Source: Phycisphaerales bacterium
Lineage (GTDB): Bacteria > Planctomycetota > Phycisphaerae > Phycisphaerales > SM1A02
DNA: 28,413 nucleotides
Reading direction: 5' to 3'
NCBI GenBank assembly: GCA_018882625.1
Contig: VERO01000003.1
Location: 1 to 28,413, forward strand
Shown here: positions 1 to 7,677 of the stretch, in pieces
Layout: every line of letters begins with the position of its first letter
Numbering within the stretch: position 1 is the stretch's first letter
Program-made: the position numbers and the translations under genes
The notes under the pieces: generated by a model
Databases searched by the model: none
Told to the model about the DNA's origin: nothing
The model's input: the letters and a program-made list of their open reading frames with translations, nothing else

Positions 1-715
1 CGCCGATTCCAGCACCGAGCCCCAGCGCGCAGACCGCGATTGCCGCCAGCACGGGTGGCCGAGCGAGGCGCACCAGCCTCGAGCGCGCCAGTTCGGCGTG
101 CGCCGCGTGCGCCACCGACACGCAGTCACGCGCCACGTCGGACACGCGGGCATCGGGTGGCGGGGCCGCAGGCGTGACCTTGGCGACGCGCATCGCGGAT
201 GAGTGCGCGGATCGCCGGGCAAGCGACTCCATCGCCCCAAGGCACTGGCGGACGCGCGATGCCGCAGCATCCAGCGATGCCTTCGCCTTGTCGAAACGCT
301 CCCGCGGCGCGTGCTCTCCCGACTCGTAGATCGTCTCCGCCATCCACAGGGCGCGCTCAAGCTGCGCCTGCGCCTGCTCGAGCTGGCTCTCGGCGAGATC
401 CTGCACCTTGCCCTCGGCCTCGGTGCGCTGCTCGCGCATGCGATCGGCATGGCGGGCGTGGCGGCCCTGTGCCGCGCCGACCCTCGCGTCGCGGCGCTCG
501 ACTGCCTCGCGCAGCGCGCGGTCGCGCCGCTCCCGAAGCTCGCGTATGGCCTTCGAGTGGCGTGCACGCTCCGCCTGCGGAAGCTGCTCAGAGAGCTGGC
601 GCTGCTGCGTGAGCGCCGAGTTCAGCGCCGCCGCGGCCATCACAATGCGCAGGTACGCCGCACCGGCGCCATCCGGTGAATCCGCGCCGTGCGCCCTCGA
701 CACGTCGGTCGTCAC
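1..715 (-). CDS. Coiled-coil protein with C-proximal membrane segment (partial, 3' end outside window)
   Basis: The frame stays open on the minus strand from a GTG at 715 to the window edge, giving at least 238 residues with no stop. I do not recognise the family. Residues about 25-150 are rich in Arg, Glu, Ala and Gln with heptad-like spacing, as expected of a long coiled coil. A hydrophobic stretch at the very edge (PPVLAAIAVCALGLGAGIG) looks like a membrane helix, so the protein is probably anchored and continues beyond the window. The start is uncertain: no SD is visible, and GTG at 703 or 643 or ATG at 640 are alternatives. The GTG at 715 lies 38 bp after the stop of the preceding gene. 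It is the fourth gene of a minus-strand run led by a WXG100-like gene, so a structural or membrane role in a type VII-like system is plausible but inferred only. Confidence 0.6.
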   Translation of the reverse strand, partial: MTTDVSRAHGADSPDGAGAAYLRIVMAAAALNSALTQQRQLSEQLPQAERARHSKAIRELRERRDRALREAVERRDARVGAAQGRHARHADRMREQRTEAEGKVQDLAESQLEQAQAQLERALWMAETIYESGEHAPRERFDKAKASLDAAASRVRQCLGAMESLARRSAHSSAMRVAKVTPAAPPPDARVSDVARDCVSVAHAAHAELARSRLVRLARPPVLAAIAVCALGLGAGIG

Positions 716-753
716 GGCGCGAGTGTACGAGTGGGCCGCCGGATGCCTCTGCG

Positions 754-972
754 CTAGGGATCGCCGGTCTCGCGACGGACCATGTGCGCGAAATGCTCCA
801 TCCGCTCGATCGCCAGCAGCGCCGCACGGATGCGGTCCTCGAGCGGCTCGATCCTCTGGCGCTCGATCTCGGCCGCAGCCGAGTCGCTCCAGTCGCGCCG
901 CACGTCCGCCCAGGAGAGGCGCATCTCGCGCAGGGATTCCTGCATCTTCACGCGCGCGGACGCGAGGCTCAC
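754..972 (-). CDS. Small helical protein, 72 aa
   Basis: This short gene starts at a GTG whose bases overlap the TGA of the upstream gene as GTGA (969-972), a classic translational-coupling overlap, and ends with TAG at 754-756. The 72-residue product is almost entirely charged helix (for example LREMRLSWADVRRDWSD and IERQRIEPLEDRIRAALL) with no signal peptide or membrane segment. The periodic Leu, Ile and Met positions suggest a short coiled coil or helical hairpin, a size and shape similar to WXG100 partner proteins, though no WXG motif is present. I do not recognise a named family. The longer open frame extending to 1476 is a shadow of the neighbouring gene; only this C-terminal part is coding. 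Its position between coiled-coil genes suggests it works with them. Confidence 0.6.
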   Translation of the reverse strand: MSLASARVKMQESLREMRLSWADVRRDWSDSAAAEIERQRIEPLEDRIRAALLAIERMEHFAHMVRRETGDP

Positions 973-1604
973 GGCGTGCTGCCCTTGCGCGCAGGGTCTG
1001 GCGCGGAATCGCCCGCCGGCGGCACGTCGCCGGCCCGCGTCATGCCGCCGGCCTCCGTCGCGTTGGCGTGCGCAGCAAGCGGCGCATCCCCACGCGCGCG
1101 CGCAGCGCTCGCAATGTCGATCTCCTCGCCCCGGTACCGGTCGAGCGCCTCTGCCATCCGCGTGATCGTCGCCTGGGCCTCGACCGAGTCGTGGTCCACC
1201 CACGAGCTGAGCGGTCCGAGGCCCGCCCTGAGCAGCCCGAACTCGCGGGTCGAGTCGGTCCTCAGCGCACGCAGCCGGCGAAGCACCTGCTCCGCGCGGT
1301 CGAGCCGGGCCGATGCGCGCTGCAGCGCCTTCCGCTCGTCGACCACGGAGACCTTGCCACCATCGATCGCGGGCGTCATCTCCTTGCGGTAGAGGGCGCT
1401 CTTCGCGGCCGCCACCGACTCCGCCGCGCGGCGCCGCTCGTTCTCCCACCGGAGCGGACCCTCGCGCTCGATCCACGCCTCCACGGACTTCGCGTCCGCC
1501 AGCGCCTCCGACACGGCCTGCAGCAGCTCCGAGCGCGCCCTCGCGAACACGGACTTGGCACGCATCAGGCTGTCGATGTCGCGGACATTCGCCTTGGCGT
1601 CCAC
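969..1604 (-). CDS. Coiled-coil protein, 211 aa, WXG100-locus partner
   Basis: The predicted product starts at GTG 1604, 10 bp after the stop of the WXG100-like gene, and is mostly alpha-helical. Residues about 1-165 are charged amphipathic helix with several likely coiled-coil stretches (SLMRAKSVFARARSELLQAV, RASARLDRAEQVLRRLRAL). The last 45 residues are Ala, Gly, Pro and Asp rich and look disordered. There is no signal peptide or membrane helix. I recognise no catalytic motif or named domain. The tight spacing to the WXG100-like gene and the 4-bp overlap with the 72-aa gene downstream argue for one operon. A role as secreted helical partner, chaperone or scaffold in a type VII-like system is an inference from context. 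Confidence 0.65.
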   Translation of the reverse strand: MDAKANVRDIDSLMRAKSVFARARSELLQAVSEALADAKSVEAWIEREGPLRWENERRRAAESVAAAKSALYRKEMTPAIDGGKVSVVDERKALQRASARLDRAEQVLRRLRALRTDSTREFGLLRAGLGPLSSWVDHDSVEAQATITRMAEALDRYRGEEIDIASAARARGDAPLAAHANATEAGGMTRAGDVPPAGDSAPDPARKGSTP

Positions 1605-1614
1605 GGTGCGTCAG

Positions 1615-1887
1615 TCACTTCTGGCTGAGGTACTCGTCGATGCGGTCCGCCTTGCGCAGGAGGAACGGCACGTGGGATTCGCTCGCCTTGATGAATCTCT
1701 GCAGCACCTTGACGGTCTGGTCGAACTCCTCCACGAACTTCGCGTGCTCCTGGTCGCGCCACGTCTGCGAGAGGCCGCTGAGCCGGACGGACACCGTAGA
1801 GAGCCCGGCCTGCAGGTCGGCATTGAGCTTGCGCAGGTCCTGCGCGAATCGCCTCAGCTCCGCAGGATCGACAACCGCCTTGGCCAT
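1615..1887 (-). CDS. WXG100-like small helical protein (type VII secretion substrate family)
   Basis: The 90-residue product has the size and architecture of WXG100 (EsxA/EsxB-like) proteins: two helices joined by a short turn around Trp43. The turn reads LSQTWRDQEHAKF, so the classic W-x-G is replaced by W-R-D; Asp-for-Gly variants occur in distant WXG100 relatives. Helix 1 spans about residues 7-38 and helix 2 about 46-88, ending in RKADRIDEYLSQK. There is no signal peptide, consistent with folded-dimer export by type VII systems. The start is taken at ATG 1887 because the family N-terminus begins there; the open frame continues upstream to 2151 only as antisense to the aldehyde dehydrogenase. 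It is the first gene of a four-gene minus-strand run. The fold assignment is fairly firm; secretion itself is inference, as no FtsK/EccC-type ATPase lies in the window. Confidence 0.7.
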   Translation of the reverse strand: MAKAVVDPAELRRFAQDLRKLNADLQAGLSTVSVRLSGLSQTWRDQEHAKFVEEFDQTVKVLQRFIKASESHVPFLLRKADRIDEYLSQK

Positions 1888-1930
1888 GCCGTGATGATAG
1901 GCGCGGATGCCTGCGCGTAGGCTCGTTCGC

Positions 1931-3310
1931 ATGATCGACGTCCGCGATCCGGCGACTGGGCAGGTGATCGGCAGCGTGCCTGCAGGCGGGTCACCAGAGG
2001 CCATCGATGCGATCGGCCGCGCTGCATCCGCTCTTCCCGCCTGGAGGGAGCGCAGCGGCGCGCAGCGCGCGGCCACGCTCCGCGGCGCGGAATCGCTGAT
2101 GCGACAGCGCAAGGAGCGCCTGGCGGCGATCATCACGTCGGAGAACGGCAAGCCGCTCGAGGAGTCGCGCGGCGAGGTCGACTACAGCGCCGACTATCTC
2201 GCGTCCGCGGCCGACGAGGCGGAGCGGCTGCATCCGGAGAGTGTGCGATCCCGCCGTCCGGACCGCCGCCTCAGGGCGATCCCCGATCCGGTCGGCGTCG
2301 TCGGTGCCATCACGCCCTGGAACTTCCCGCTGGCCATGCTCGCGCGCAAGACCGCTCCTGCCCTTGCGGCGGGGTGCACGCAGGTCGCCAAGCCATCGGA
2401 GCTGACGCCGCTCTCGGCGATCGCGTTCGCGGAGCTGCTTGCAGAGGCGGGCCTGCCCGATGGCTGCGTGAACATCGTCACTGGCGACGCGGCCACGATC
2501 TCCGGCGCGTGGTTCTCCGACGGACGCATGCGCAAGCTGTCGTTCACCGGCAGCACCGAGACCGGGCGCATCCTGATGCATGCGGCGGCGCAGCACGTCG
2601 TCAGGCTCAGCCTCGAGCTCGGGGGCCATGCGCCCTTCCTCGTGCTTGCCGACGCGGACATCGATGCCGCCGTGGCCGCAGCCATGGCAGGGAAGTTCCG
2701 GGTCGCGGGCCAGACGTGCGTATGCCCGAACCGGTTCATCGTGCGCGCGAGCGTCCACGGCACCTTCGCGCAGCGGCTGGCGGCGGCAGCCTCGGCGCTG
2801 GTCGTCGGTCGGGGCAGCGATCCTGCCACGAAGGTGGGCCCGCTCATCAATGACGATGCCGTGGCGAAGGTCGAGCGCCACATCGCCGATGCGGCGGCCG
2901 GCGGAGGCACCGTGCTGTGCGGCGGCGGACGCGTGCGCGTGAGCGGCTGCCTCGACCGGTTCGTGGCGCCGACGGTCATTGCGGGAGTGCGCCACGACTG
3001 CCTGGCCTTCCGCGAGGAGACGTTCGGCCCGGTCGCCCCGATCGCCGAGGTCGGATCCGTCGACGAGGCCATCGCGCTGGCCAACGCCACGCCCTGGGGA
3101 CTCGCCGCGTACGTCATGACGCGCGATGCCGCCACGCTCGAGCGAGTGGGCTCGCAGCTGCGCTGCGGCATCGTCGGCGGCAACGTGGGCGTCATCAGCG
3201 ACGCCTACGCACCCTTCGGCGGATGCGGATGGAGCGGATTCGGCCGCGAGGGCGGCAGGTGGGGCGTGGAGGAGTACGTCAGCTGGACGTACCGCTGCGA
3301 CGCCTGCTGA
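1931..3310 (+). CDS. NAD(P)-dependent aldehyde dehydrogenase, succinate-semialdehyde dehydrogenase-like
   Basis: This 459-residue protein belongs to the aldehyde dehydrogenase superfamily, which oxidises aldehydes to acids with NAD(P)+. Visible motifs are the cofactor-binding PWNFPLAM and FTGSTETGR, the general base Glu229 in LELGGHAPF and the nucleophile Cys263 in GQTCVCPNRF. The Glu-to-Cys spacing of 34 residues is canonical. The GQTCVCPNR context and the C-terminal PFGG...SGFGREGG...GVEEY signature resemble succinate-semialdehyde dehydrogenases (GabD type), but substrate cannot be fixed from sequence alone. I chose ATG 1931 (MIDVRDPATGQVIG), where family homology begins; ATG 1907 would add eight residues. 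It is divergent from the WXG100-like gene with only 43 bp between them, and convergent with rpoD. No partner pathway gene is adjacent. Confidence 0.88.
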   Translation: MIDVRDPATGQVIGSVPAGGSPEAIDAIGRAASALPAWRERSGAQRAATLRGAESLMRQRKERLAAIITSENGKPLEESRGEVDYSADYLASAADEAERLHPESVRSRRPDRRLRAIPDPVGVVGAITPWNFPLAMLARKTAPALAAGCTQVAKPSELTPLSAIAFAELLAEAGLPDGCVNIVTGDAATISGAWFSDGRMRKLSFTGSTETGRILMHAAAQHVVRLSLELGGHAPFLVLADADIDAAVAAAMAGKFRVAGQTCVCPNRFIVRASVHGTFAQRLAAAASALVVGRGSDPATKVGPLINDDAVAKVERHIADAAAGGGTVLCGGGRVRVSGCLDRFVAPTVIAGVRHDCLAFREETFGPVAPIAEVGSVDEAIALANATPWGLAAYVMTRDAATLERVGSQLRCGIVGGNVGVISDAYAPFGGCGWSGFGREGGRWGVEEYVSWTYRCDAC

Positions 3311-3316
3311 ACGCAG

Positions 3317-3335
3317 GTCCGCGCCGCGCGCGGAC
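3317..3335. terminator. GC-rich hairpin between convergent genes
   Basis: An 8-bp perfect stem (GTCCGCGC at 3317-3324, GCGCGGAC at 3328-3335) with a 3-nt loop sits 7 bp after the aldehyde dehydrogenase stop and 45 bp from the rpoD stop. It could slow polymerase in both directions, but there is no T-tract on either strand, so it is not a standard intrinsic terminator. Confidence 0.35.
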
Positions 3336-3379
3336 GCCGCGAGAGCAGGTGAGCCATCGCCCTGGCCGAGCCGCCGCGC

Positions 3380-5365
3380 TCACTCCTCCGAGTCGCCGAA
3401 GCCCTCGTCGTCGATCATGTCGTCGCCCAGGTCATCCACCATGCCCTCGGTCTCCGTGCCGGCCTCTCCCTGCATGAAGCTCGAGAGTCGGCCCTTGCGC
3501 ACCGGGTGCTGCAGCTTGCGCAGCGCCTTGCTCTCGACCTGGCGCACGCGCTCGCGCGTGACCTTGAAGATGCGGCCGACCTCCTCGAGGGTGTAGGTGT
3601 ACCCGTCGCCGATGCCGTAGCGGAGCTTGAGGATCTCGCGCTCGCGGTAGGTGAGGGTCTTGAGCACGTCAGCGATCCGCGCGCGGAGCATGTCGTTGGA
3701 CGCGCTCTGGCTCGGCGCCTCCTGGCTCTCGTCCTCGATGAAGTCGCCAAAGTGCGAGTCCTCGCTCTCGCCGACCGGGCGGTCGAGCGAGATCGGGTGG
3801 CGCGCGACCTTCATCACGCGGCGCACCTCCTCGACCTGCATCTTGGCGCGGTTGGCGATCTCCTCGACGGTGGGCTCGCGGCCGAGCTCCTGCGTGAGGT
3901 TCTTCTGGATGTTGCGCAGCTTCGACATCGTCTCGATCATGTGGACCGGCACGCGGATGGTGCGTGCGTGATCCGCGATCGCGCGCGTGATGGCCTGGCG
4001 GATCCACCACGTGGCGTAGGTGGAGAACTTGTAGCCGCGCTTGTACTCGTACTTGTCCACGGCGCGCATCAGGCCGGTGTTGCCCTCCTGGATGATGTCC
4101 AGGAACGGAAGGCCGCGGTTGCGGTACTTCTTGGCGATCGAGACCACCAGTCGGAGGTTGCCGCCCGAGAGGTCGCGCTTGGCCTGCTCGTACTCGGCGA
4201 AGATGCGGCTCACCTGGCGCACGCGCGCCACCAGCTCCGTGGGCTCCTCGAGCACGAGCGTGCGCAGCCCGTCGAGCTCCTCGCGCATGACCTGCGTGTC
4301 ATCCGCGTCGTAGCGCTCGGGGTGCTTCTCGGCCTTGGCGATCATCCGCTGCAGCTCCTGGATCTTGCGGCCAATCGACTGCAGCTTGCGCATCAGCGGC
4401 TGGATCTTGCCGGTGCGCAGGTTGCACTCCTCGATGAGCGTCGCCACGATGCGCCGGTTCTTGCGCATCTGCGCCACGGCATCGACGCGCTTGGGGTCGG
4501 CCGGGTCGAGCGACTCGACCGAGCGCCACAGCTCCTGGTTCTGCTCGAGCTTGCGGCGAACCGTGCCCGTGTTGTAGGGGATGCGCGTGGCGATCTTGTC
4601 CTTGGCGTTGCTCTCGGCGGTGGAGATGCGCATGGTGCGGTCGAAGGGCAGCGTGCCCTCGTCCACCTGGCGCAGGATGTCCACGGCCTGCGCGGCCGCG
4701 TAGTCGCTCTCGAGCACCATGCGGCGGAAGATGTGGCGGCTCATCTCGATCTTCTTCGCGAGCCGGATCTCCTCCTCGCGCGTGAGCAGCGGGATGGTGC
4801 CCATCTGCGTGAGGTACATGCGGATCGGGTCATCGATGCGCTTGGATCCGGGCTCCGCGATGGCCTGCTCGACGGCGGCCTGCGTCTCCTCGTCCAGCGC
4901 CTCGTCGTCGAGGTCCGGCCCCTCGAGGGCCTCGAGCACCGCGGCTTCCTCGGGACTCGATGCCGCCTCGCCGCGGCGTGCGCGTGCGGCCGCCGCGGCT
5001 GCCGCGGCGGCGCCCACGAGCGGGCGCGGCGCGCGGACGATGCCGTTGCCCATCAGCGGCGAGCCCTCGCCAGGAACCTCCTGGGCGCGGCGGGAGGGGC
5101 GCTTCTCGTCGTCGCGCTGGAATCGCAGGTCGGTCTCGAGCGGCCGGTCGAGCATCGTCCAGCCGTTGCGTCGGACCTCCGGAAGGTCGACCAGGCGGAT
5201 GTTGCGCTGCTCGAACAGCGCCATCAGCTCGTCGATCTTGTAGGCGTCGACATGGTCATCCGGCAGGCAGATGTTGAGCTCCTCGTAGGCGATCCAGCCA
5301 CGCTGGGTGCCCAGCTCGACAAGCTCGCGGAGGACAGGACGGAACTCTTCGATGACGGCGCTCAC
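3380..5365 (-). CDS. rpoD: Primary RNA polymerase sigma factor (sigma-70, RpoD)
   Basis: The 661-residue product is a housekeeping sigma-70 that directs RNA polymerase to promoters. An N-terminal region 1.1-like domain opens it (residues about 1-70), followed by a low-complexity Ala- and acid-rich linker. Region 1.2 begins at about residue 175 (DDPIRMYLTQMG), then a non-conserved helical insert. Region 2 lies at about 397-465, with the core-binding and melting segment YRNRGLPFLDIIQEGN and YKFSTYATWWIRQAI. Region 3 follows, then region 4 at about 568-625 with the helix-turn-helix LEEVGRIFKVTRERVRQVE. The tail is strongly acidic (DDLGDDMIDDEGFGD). I chose GTG 5365 because an SD (AAAGGAG, 5374-5380) lies 8 nt before it; the frame upstream to 5455 has no support. 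dnaG ends 82 bp upstream, the usual dnaG-rpoD order. Confidence 0.97.
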   Translation of the reverse strand: MSAVIEEFRPVLRELVELGTQRGWIAYEELNICLPDDHVDAYKIDELMALFEQRNIRLVDLPEVRRNGWTMLDRPLETDLRFQRDDEKRPSRRAQEVPGEGSPLMGNGIVRAPRPLVGAAAAAAAAARARRGEAASSPEEAAVLEALEGPDLDDEALDEETQAAVEQAIAEPGSKRIDDPIRMYLTQMGTIPLLTREEEIRLAKKIEMSRHIFRRMVLESDYAAAQAVDILRQVDEGTLPFDRTMRISTAESNAKDKIATRIPYNTGTVRRKLEQNQELWRSVESLDPADPKRVDAVAQMRKNRRIVATLIEECNLRTGKIQPLMRKLQSIGRKIQELQRMIAKAEKHPERYDADDTQVMREELDGLRTLVLEEPTELVARVRQVSRIFAEYEQAKRDLSGGNLRLVVSIAKKYRNRGLPFLDIIQEGNTGLMRAVDKYEYKRGYKFSTYATWWIRQAITRAIADHARTIRVPVHMIETMSKLRNIQKNLTQELGREPTVEEIANRAKMQVEEVRRVMKVARHPISLDRPVGESEDSHFGDFIEDESQEAPSQSASNDMLRARIADVLKTLTYREREILKLRYGIGDGYTYTLEEVGRIFKVTRERVRQVESKALRKLQHPVRKGRLSSFMQGEAGTETEGMVDDLGDDMIDDEGFGDSEE

Positions 5366-5373
5366 TGGTGAGG

Positions 5374-5397
5374 CTCCTTTGCCGGCGCAAGGCCGGC
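5374..5397 (-). promoter_or_regulatory. rpoD ribosome binding site with adjacent hairpin
   Basis: On the minus strand a 6-bp stem (GCCGGC at 5392-5397, GCCGGC at 5381-5386; 5-nt loop) abuts directly on the SD AAAGGAG (5374-5380), which is 8 nt before the rpoD GTG. The SD decides the start. The hairpin could affect ribosome access to rpoD mRNA or stabilise a processed end within the dnaG-rpoD transcript; that role is inferred. Confidence 0.6.
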
Positions 5398-5447
5398 TGC
5401 TGTTGCGAAACGTGGGGACATGACGGTGTGGCAGGTCAGCGGATGCA

Positions 5448-7481
5448 TCACGCACCGCTCCGTGCCGTACGGCGGATGAGGCCAGGTCGCGGTCCGGCCT
5501 GGCGGATGGACTGGAGACGCGCGGCGAGCTGCTCGGGCGTCGTGGCAGGCAGATGCACCGGAGCCGACGCCCGTGCGCGGATCCGATCGAGGTCGCGCGC
5601 AGCCTCGGCCACGCGCGCCGCAGCGTCCGCGGCGGAAGGGCAACGGGTCTGGCCGAGCGCCACCAGGTCCGTTACGGTGCGCTTCGCGTTGGCATCAGGA
5701 CACAGCGCAATGGCCTCCGCGACCGGCAGCGCGCCGCCCTCGTCGAGCCGCGCATGGATCGCGCTCCACACTGCGGCGACATCGGCGTCCTGCATCGCAT
5801 CAGGCCCGAAGAGCTCGGTCACGGGGAGCGAATCGCCCTCGGTCGAGGCCACCTGCACGCGCGCGCACTCCGGCCACGCCAGGAGCAGCCCGACGAGCGT
5901 GCTCTCGGCCTGGACGATCGCGCGAGGCGCCGGCGCGGCGGGGCGCTGGGTCGCACGCGATGCCGTGTCCTCGCCGTCGGCGCTGTCGACTGCGCCCGCG
6001 CCGTCAATCCGCGGCTCGGCGCCTTGGCCATCGTCGCGGCGCTCGCCCGCCTCTGCGCGCCGCGCGCGCACGGATGGCACCGCGCGCTCGATCTCCGCCA
6101 GCGGCAGACCGGCTGCACGCGCGATCGCCTCGAGCACAAGCCGCCGGCGCAGCGGCGCGAGCTCGCCGAGCCCCATCGCGGCAAGCCGCTGCAGCATCGC
6201 TTCGATCGCGCGCTGCCTCGGCGTCACGCCCTGCCGCTCCGCGAGCGCAGCCGAGAACCGCGCCACGAGATGGGCCAGCGCATCCACCGCACCGTCGACG
6301 GCGGCACGAAACCGCTCGGCGCCGCCCGGCTGCCGCAGCAGGTCATCGGGATCAAGGGCGTCAGGCAGCGTGCAGATGCGCACGTCGATCGTCGCCGAGA
6401 AGAACACCTCGAGCGCGCGGTCCGCCGCGCGCTGTCCCGCCTCGTCGCCGTCGAAGAGCAGCACGACGGTGTCGCACAGCCGCTGGAGGATCCGTGCATG
6501 GTCCCGCGTGAGCGACGTGCCGAGCGTCGCGACCACGTTGGTGAGTCCCGCCGCGTGGCAGGCGATGACGTCGGTGTATCCCTCCACGACGATGGCCGTG
6601 CGGCTGTCCACGATGGCCCGCTTCGCCAGGTGCAGCGCATACAGCGCCCGCGACTTGTGGAAGACCGCGCTCTCCGGGCTGTTGAGGTACTTGGGCTCGT
6701 CGTCCGGATCGATCTTGCGCGCGCCAAAGGCGATCACGCGGCCGAGCTCGTCGCAGATGGGGAATGTGATGCGGTTGCGGAAGCCGTCCGCGAGGTGCCC
6801 GCCGCGGGGGCGCACCAGCCCCGCGGCCTCGAATGCACCGCGCACGATGGCCTCGTCCGCGGGATGCTCCTCGCCGCCACGCGCGCCGTCACGGCGGCTG
6901 GACAGGCGCGTGCCGTCATGGCCGCTGCCGGCCGAGGAGTGCCGCGCGAGTCGATCCACGTACTGCACCAGCGCGTCGCCGCCGGCGGGCGCGACCCCGA
7001 GCCCAAAGCGCTCCGCCATCTCCGGCGAGATCCCGCGTCCGGCGATGATGCCGCGCGCGGTGGAGCCCGCATCGCCCTCGAGAGACCTCCGGAAGAAGCG
7101 CTGCGCCGCCTCGTTGGCCCGCCGCAGCGACGAGGGCGAATCCGCGCGCTCGGCGCTGCCGCCGGATGGGCGCGGGCTCGACGTGAGCTCGATGCCTGCA
7201 CGCTGGGCCAGGTGGCGCAGCGCGTCAGGGAAGTCCATCCGGTGGTAGTTGATCATGAAGTCGATCGCGTTCCCCGCCGCTCCGCACGCGAAGCACTTGT
7301 AGAAGCCGGATCCCTTGTGCGACACCACAGCCAGAGACGGCGTGCGGTCGTTGTGGAAGGGGCAGAGTCCCGCATGCTCGCGACCCTTAGGGCGCAGCTG
7401 CACCGATTCCCCGATGAGCGCGACGATGTCCGTCGCGTCGAGGACGCGGTCTCGGTCAGATGGGCCTGAAGGGGAGGTCAC
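5448..7481 (-). CDS. dnaG: DNA primase DnaG
   Basis: This 677-residue protein makes RNA primers for DNA replication. The N-terminal CHC2 zinc domain shows Cys40, His43, Cys63 and Cys66 (CPFHNDRTPS ... CFACG). The catalytic TOPRIM fold shows EGYTDV from Glu300 and DGDEAG from Asp344, the metal-binding acidic residues. The C-terminal third is an Ala- and Arg-rich helical part with a probable DnaB helicase-interaction domain. I chose GTG 7481 because it places Cys40 and His43 at the same numbers as in the E. coli enzyme. The only ATG in frame, 7592, would add 37 residues coded by low-complexity repeats (HETHETHEP), and I think these are leader. No SD is visible at either start. It is 82 bp upstream of rpoD and downstream of a long leader with a good promoter at 7990-8017. 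Confidence 0.95.
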   Translation of the reverse strand: MTSPSGPSDRDRVLDATDIVALIGESVQLRPKGREHAGLCPFHNDRTPSLAVVSHKGSGFYKCFACGAAGNAIDFMINYHRMDFPDALRHLAQRAGIELTSSPRPSGGSAERADSPSSLRRANEAAQRFFRRSLEGDAGSTARGIIAGRGISPEMAERFGLGVAPAGGDALVQYVDRLARHSSAGSGHDGTRLSSRRDGARGGEEHPADEAIVRGAFEAAGLVRPRGGHLADGFRNRITFPICDELGRVIAFGARKIDPDDEPKYLNSPESAVFHKSRALYALHLAKRAIVDSRTAIVVEGYTDVIACHAAGLTNVVATLGTSLTRDHARILQRLCDTVVLLFDGDEAGQRAADRALEVFFSATIDVRICTLPDALDPDDLLRQPGGAERFRAAVDGAVDALAHLVARFSAALAERQGVTPRQRAIEAMLQRLAAMGLGELAPLRRRLVLEAIARAAGLPLAEIERAVPSVRARRAEAGERRDDGQGAEPRIDGAGAVDSADGEDTASRATQRPAAPAPRAIVQAESTLVGLLLAWPECARVQVASTEGDSLPVTELFGPDAMQDADVAAVWSAIHARLDEGGALPVAEAIALCPDANAKRTVTDLVALGQTRCPSAADAAARVAEAARDLDRIRARASAPVHLPATTPEQLAARLQSIRQAGPRPGLIRRTARSGA

Positions 7482-7517
7482 GGTTGGCGCAGGACTCAGG
7501 AGGACTGGATGGCGGGC

Positions 7518-7578
7518 AACACGCAAAGGAACACGCAACGCAAGGGGCACAGGCTCATGGGTCTCATGGGTCTCATGG
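7518..7578. repeat. Short tandem repeats upstream of dnaG
   Basis: Two simple repeats lie side by side. AACACGCAA occurs at 7518-7526 and 7530-7538, with a further ACGCAACGCA at 7603-7612. The 9-mer CTCATGGGT occurs at 7554-7562 and 7563-7571 and partly at 7572-7578. The 9-mer period keeps the dnaG frame, so a start at 7592 would translate it as repeated His-Glu-Thr. Confidence 0.85.
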
Positions 7579-7677
7579 AACCTGCGGCCCAAAGGAACTC
7601 ATACGCAACGCACACCGGGGTCAGATCCCAAAGCCGCACCCCGAACCTGGAACGGGACGGAACACGCCTCGGGAGCC

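Noticed and set aside
1888..2151. N-terminal extension of the WXG100-like gene to ATG/GTG 2151
   Set aside because: This stretch is antisense to the aldehyde dehydrogenase and its translation is low-complexity; homology begins at ATG 1887.
3506..5371. Plus-strand open frame of 621 codons opposite rpoD
   Set aside because: Shadow of high-GC third-position bias; rpoD on minus is unmistakable.
5368..7469. Plus-strand long frames opposite dnaG
   Set aside because: Arg/Ala-rich composition and no motifs; dnaG with zinc and TOPRIM motifs is on minus.
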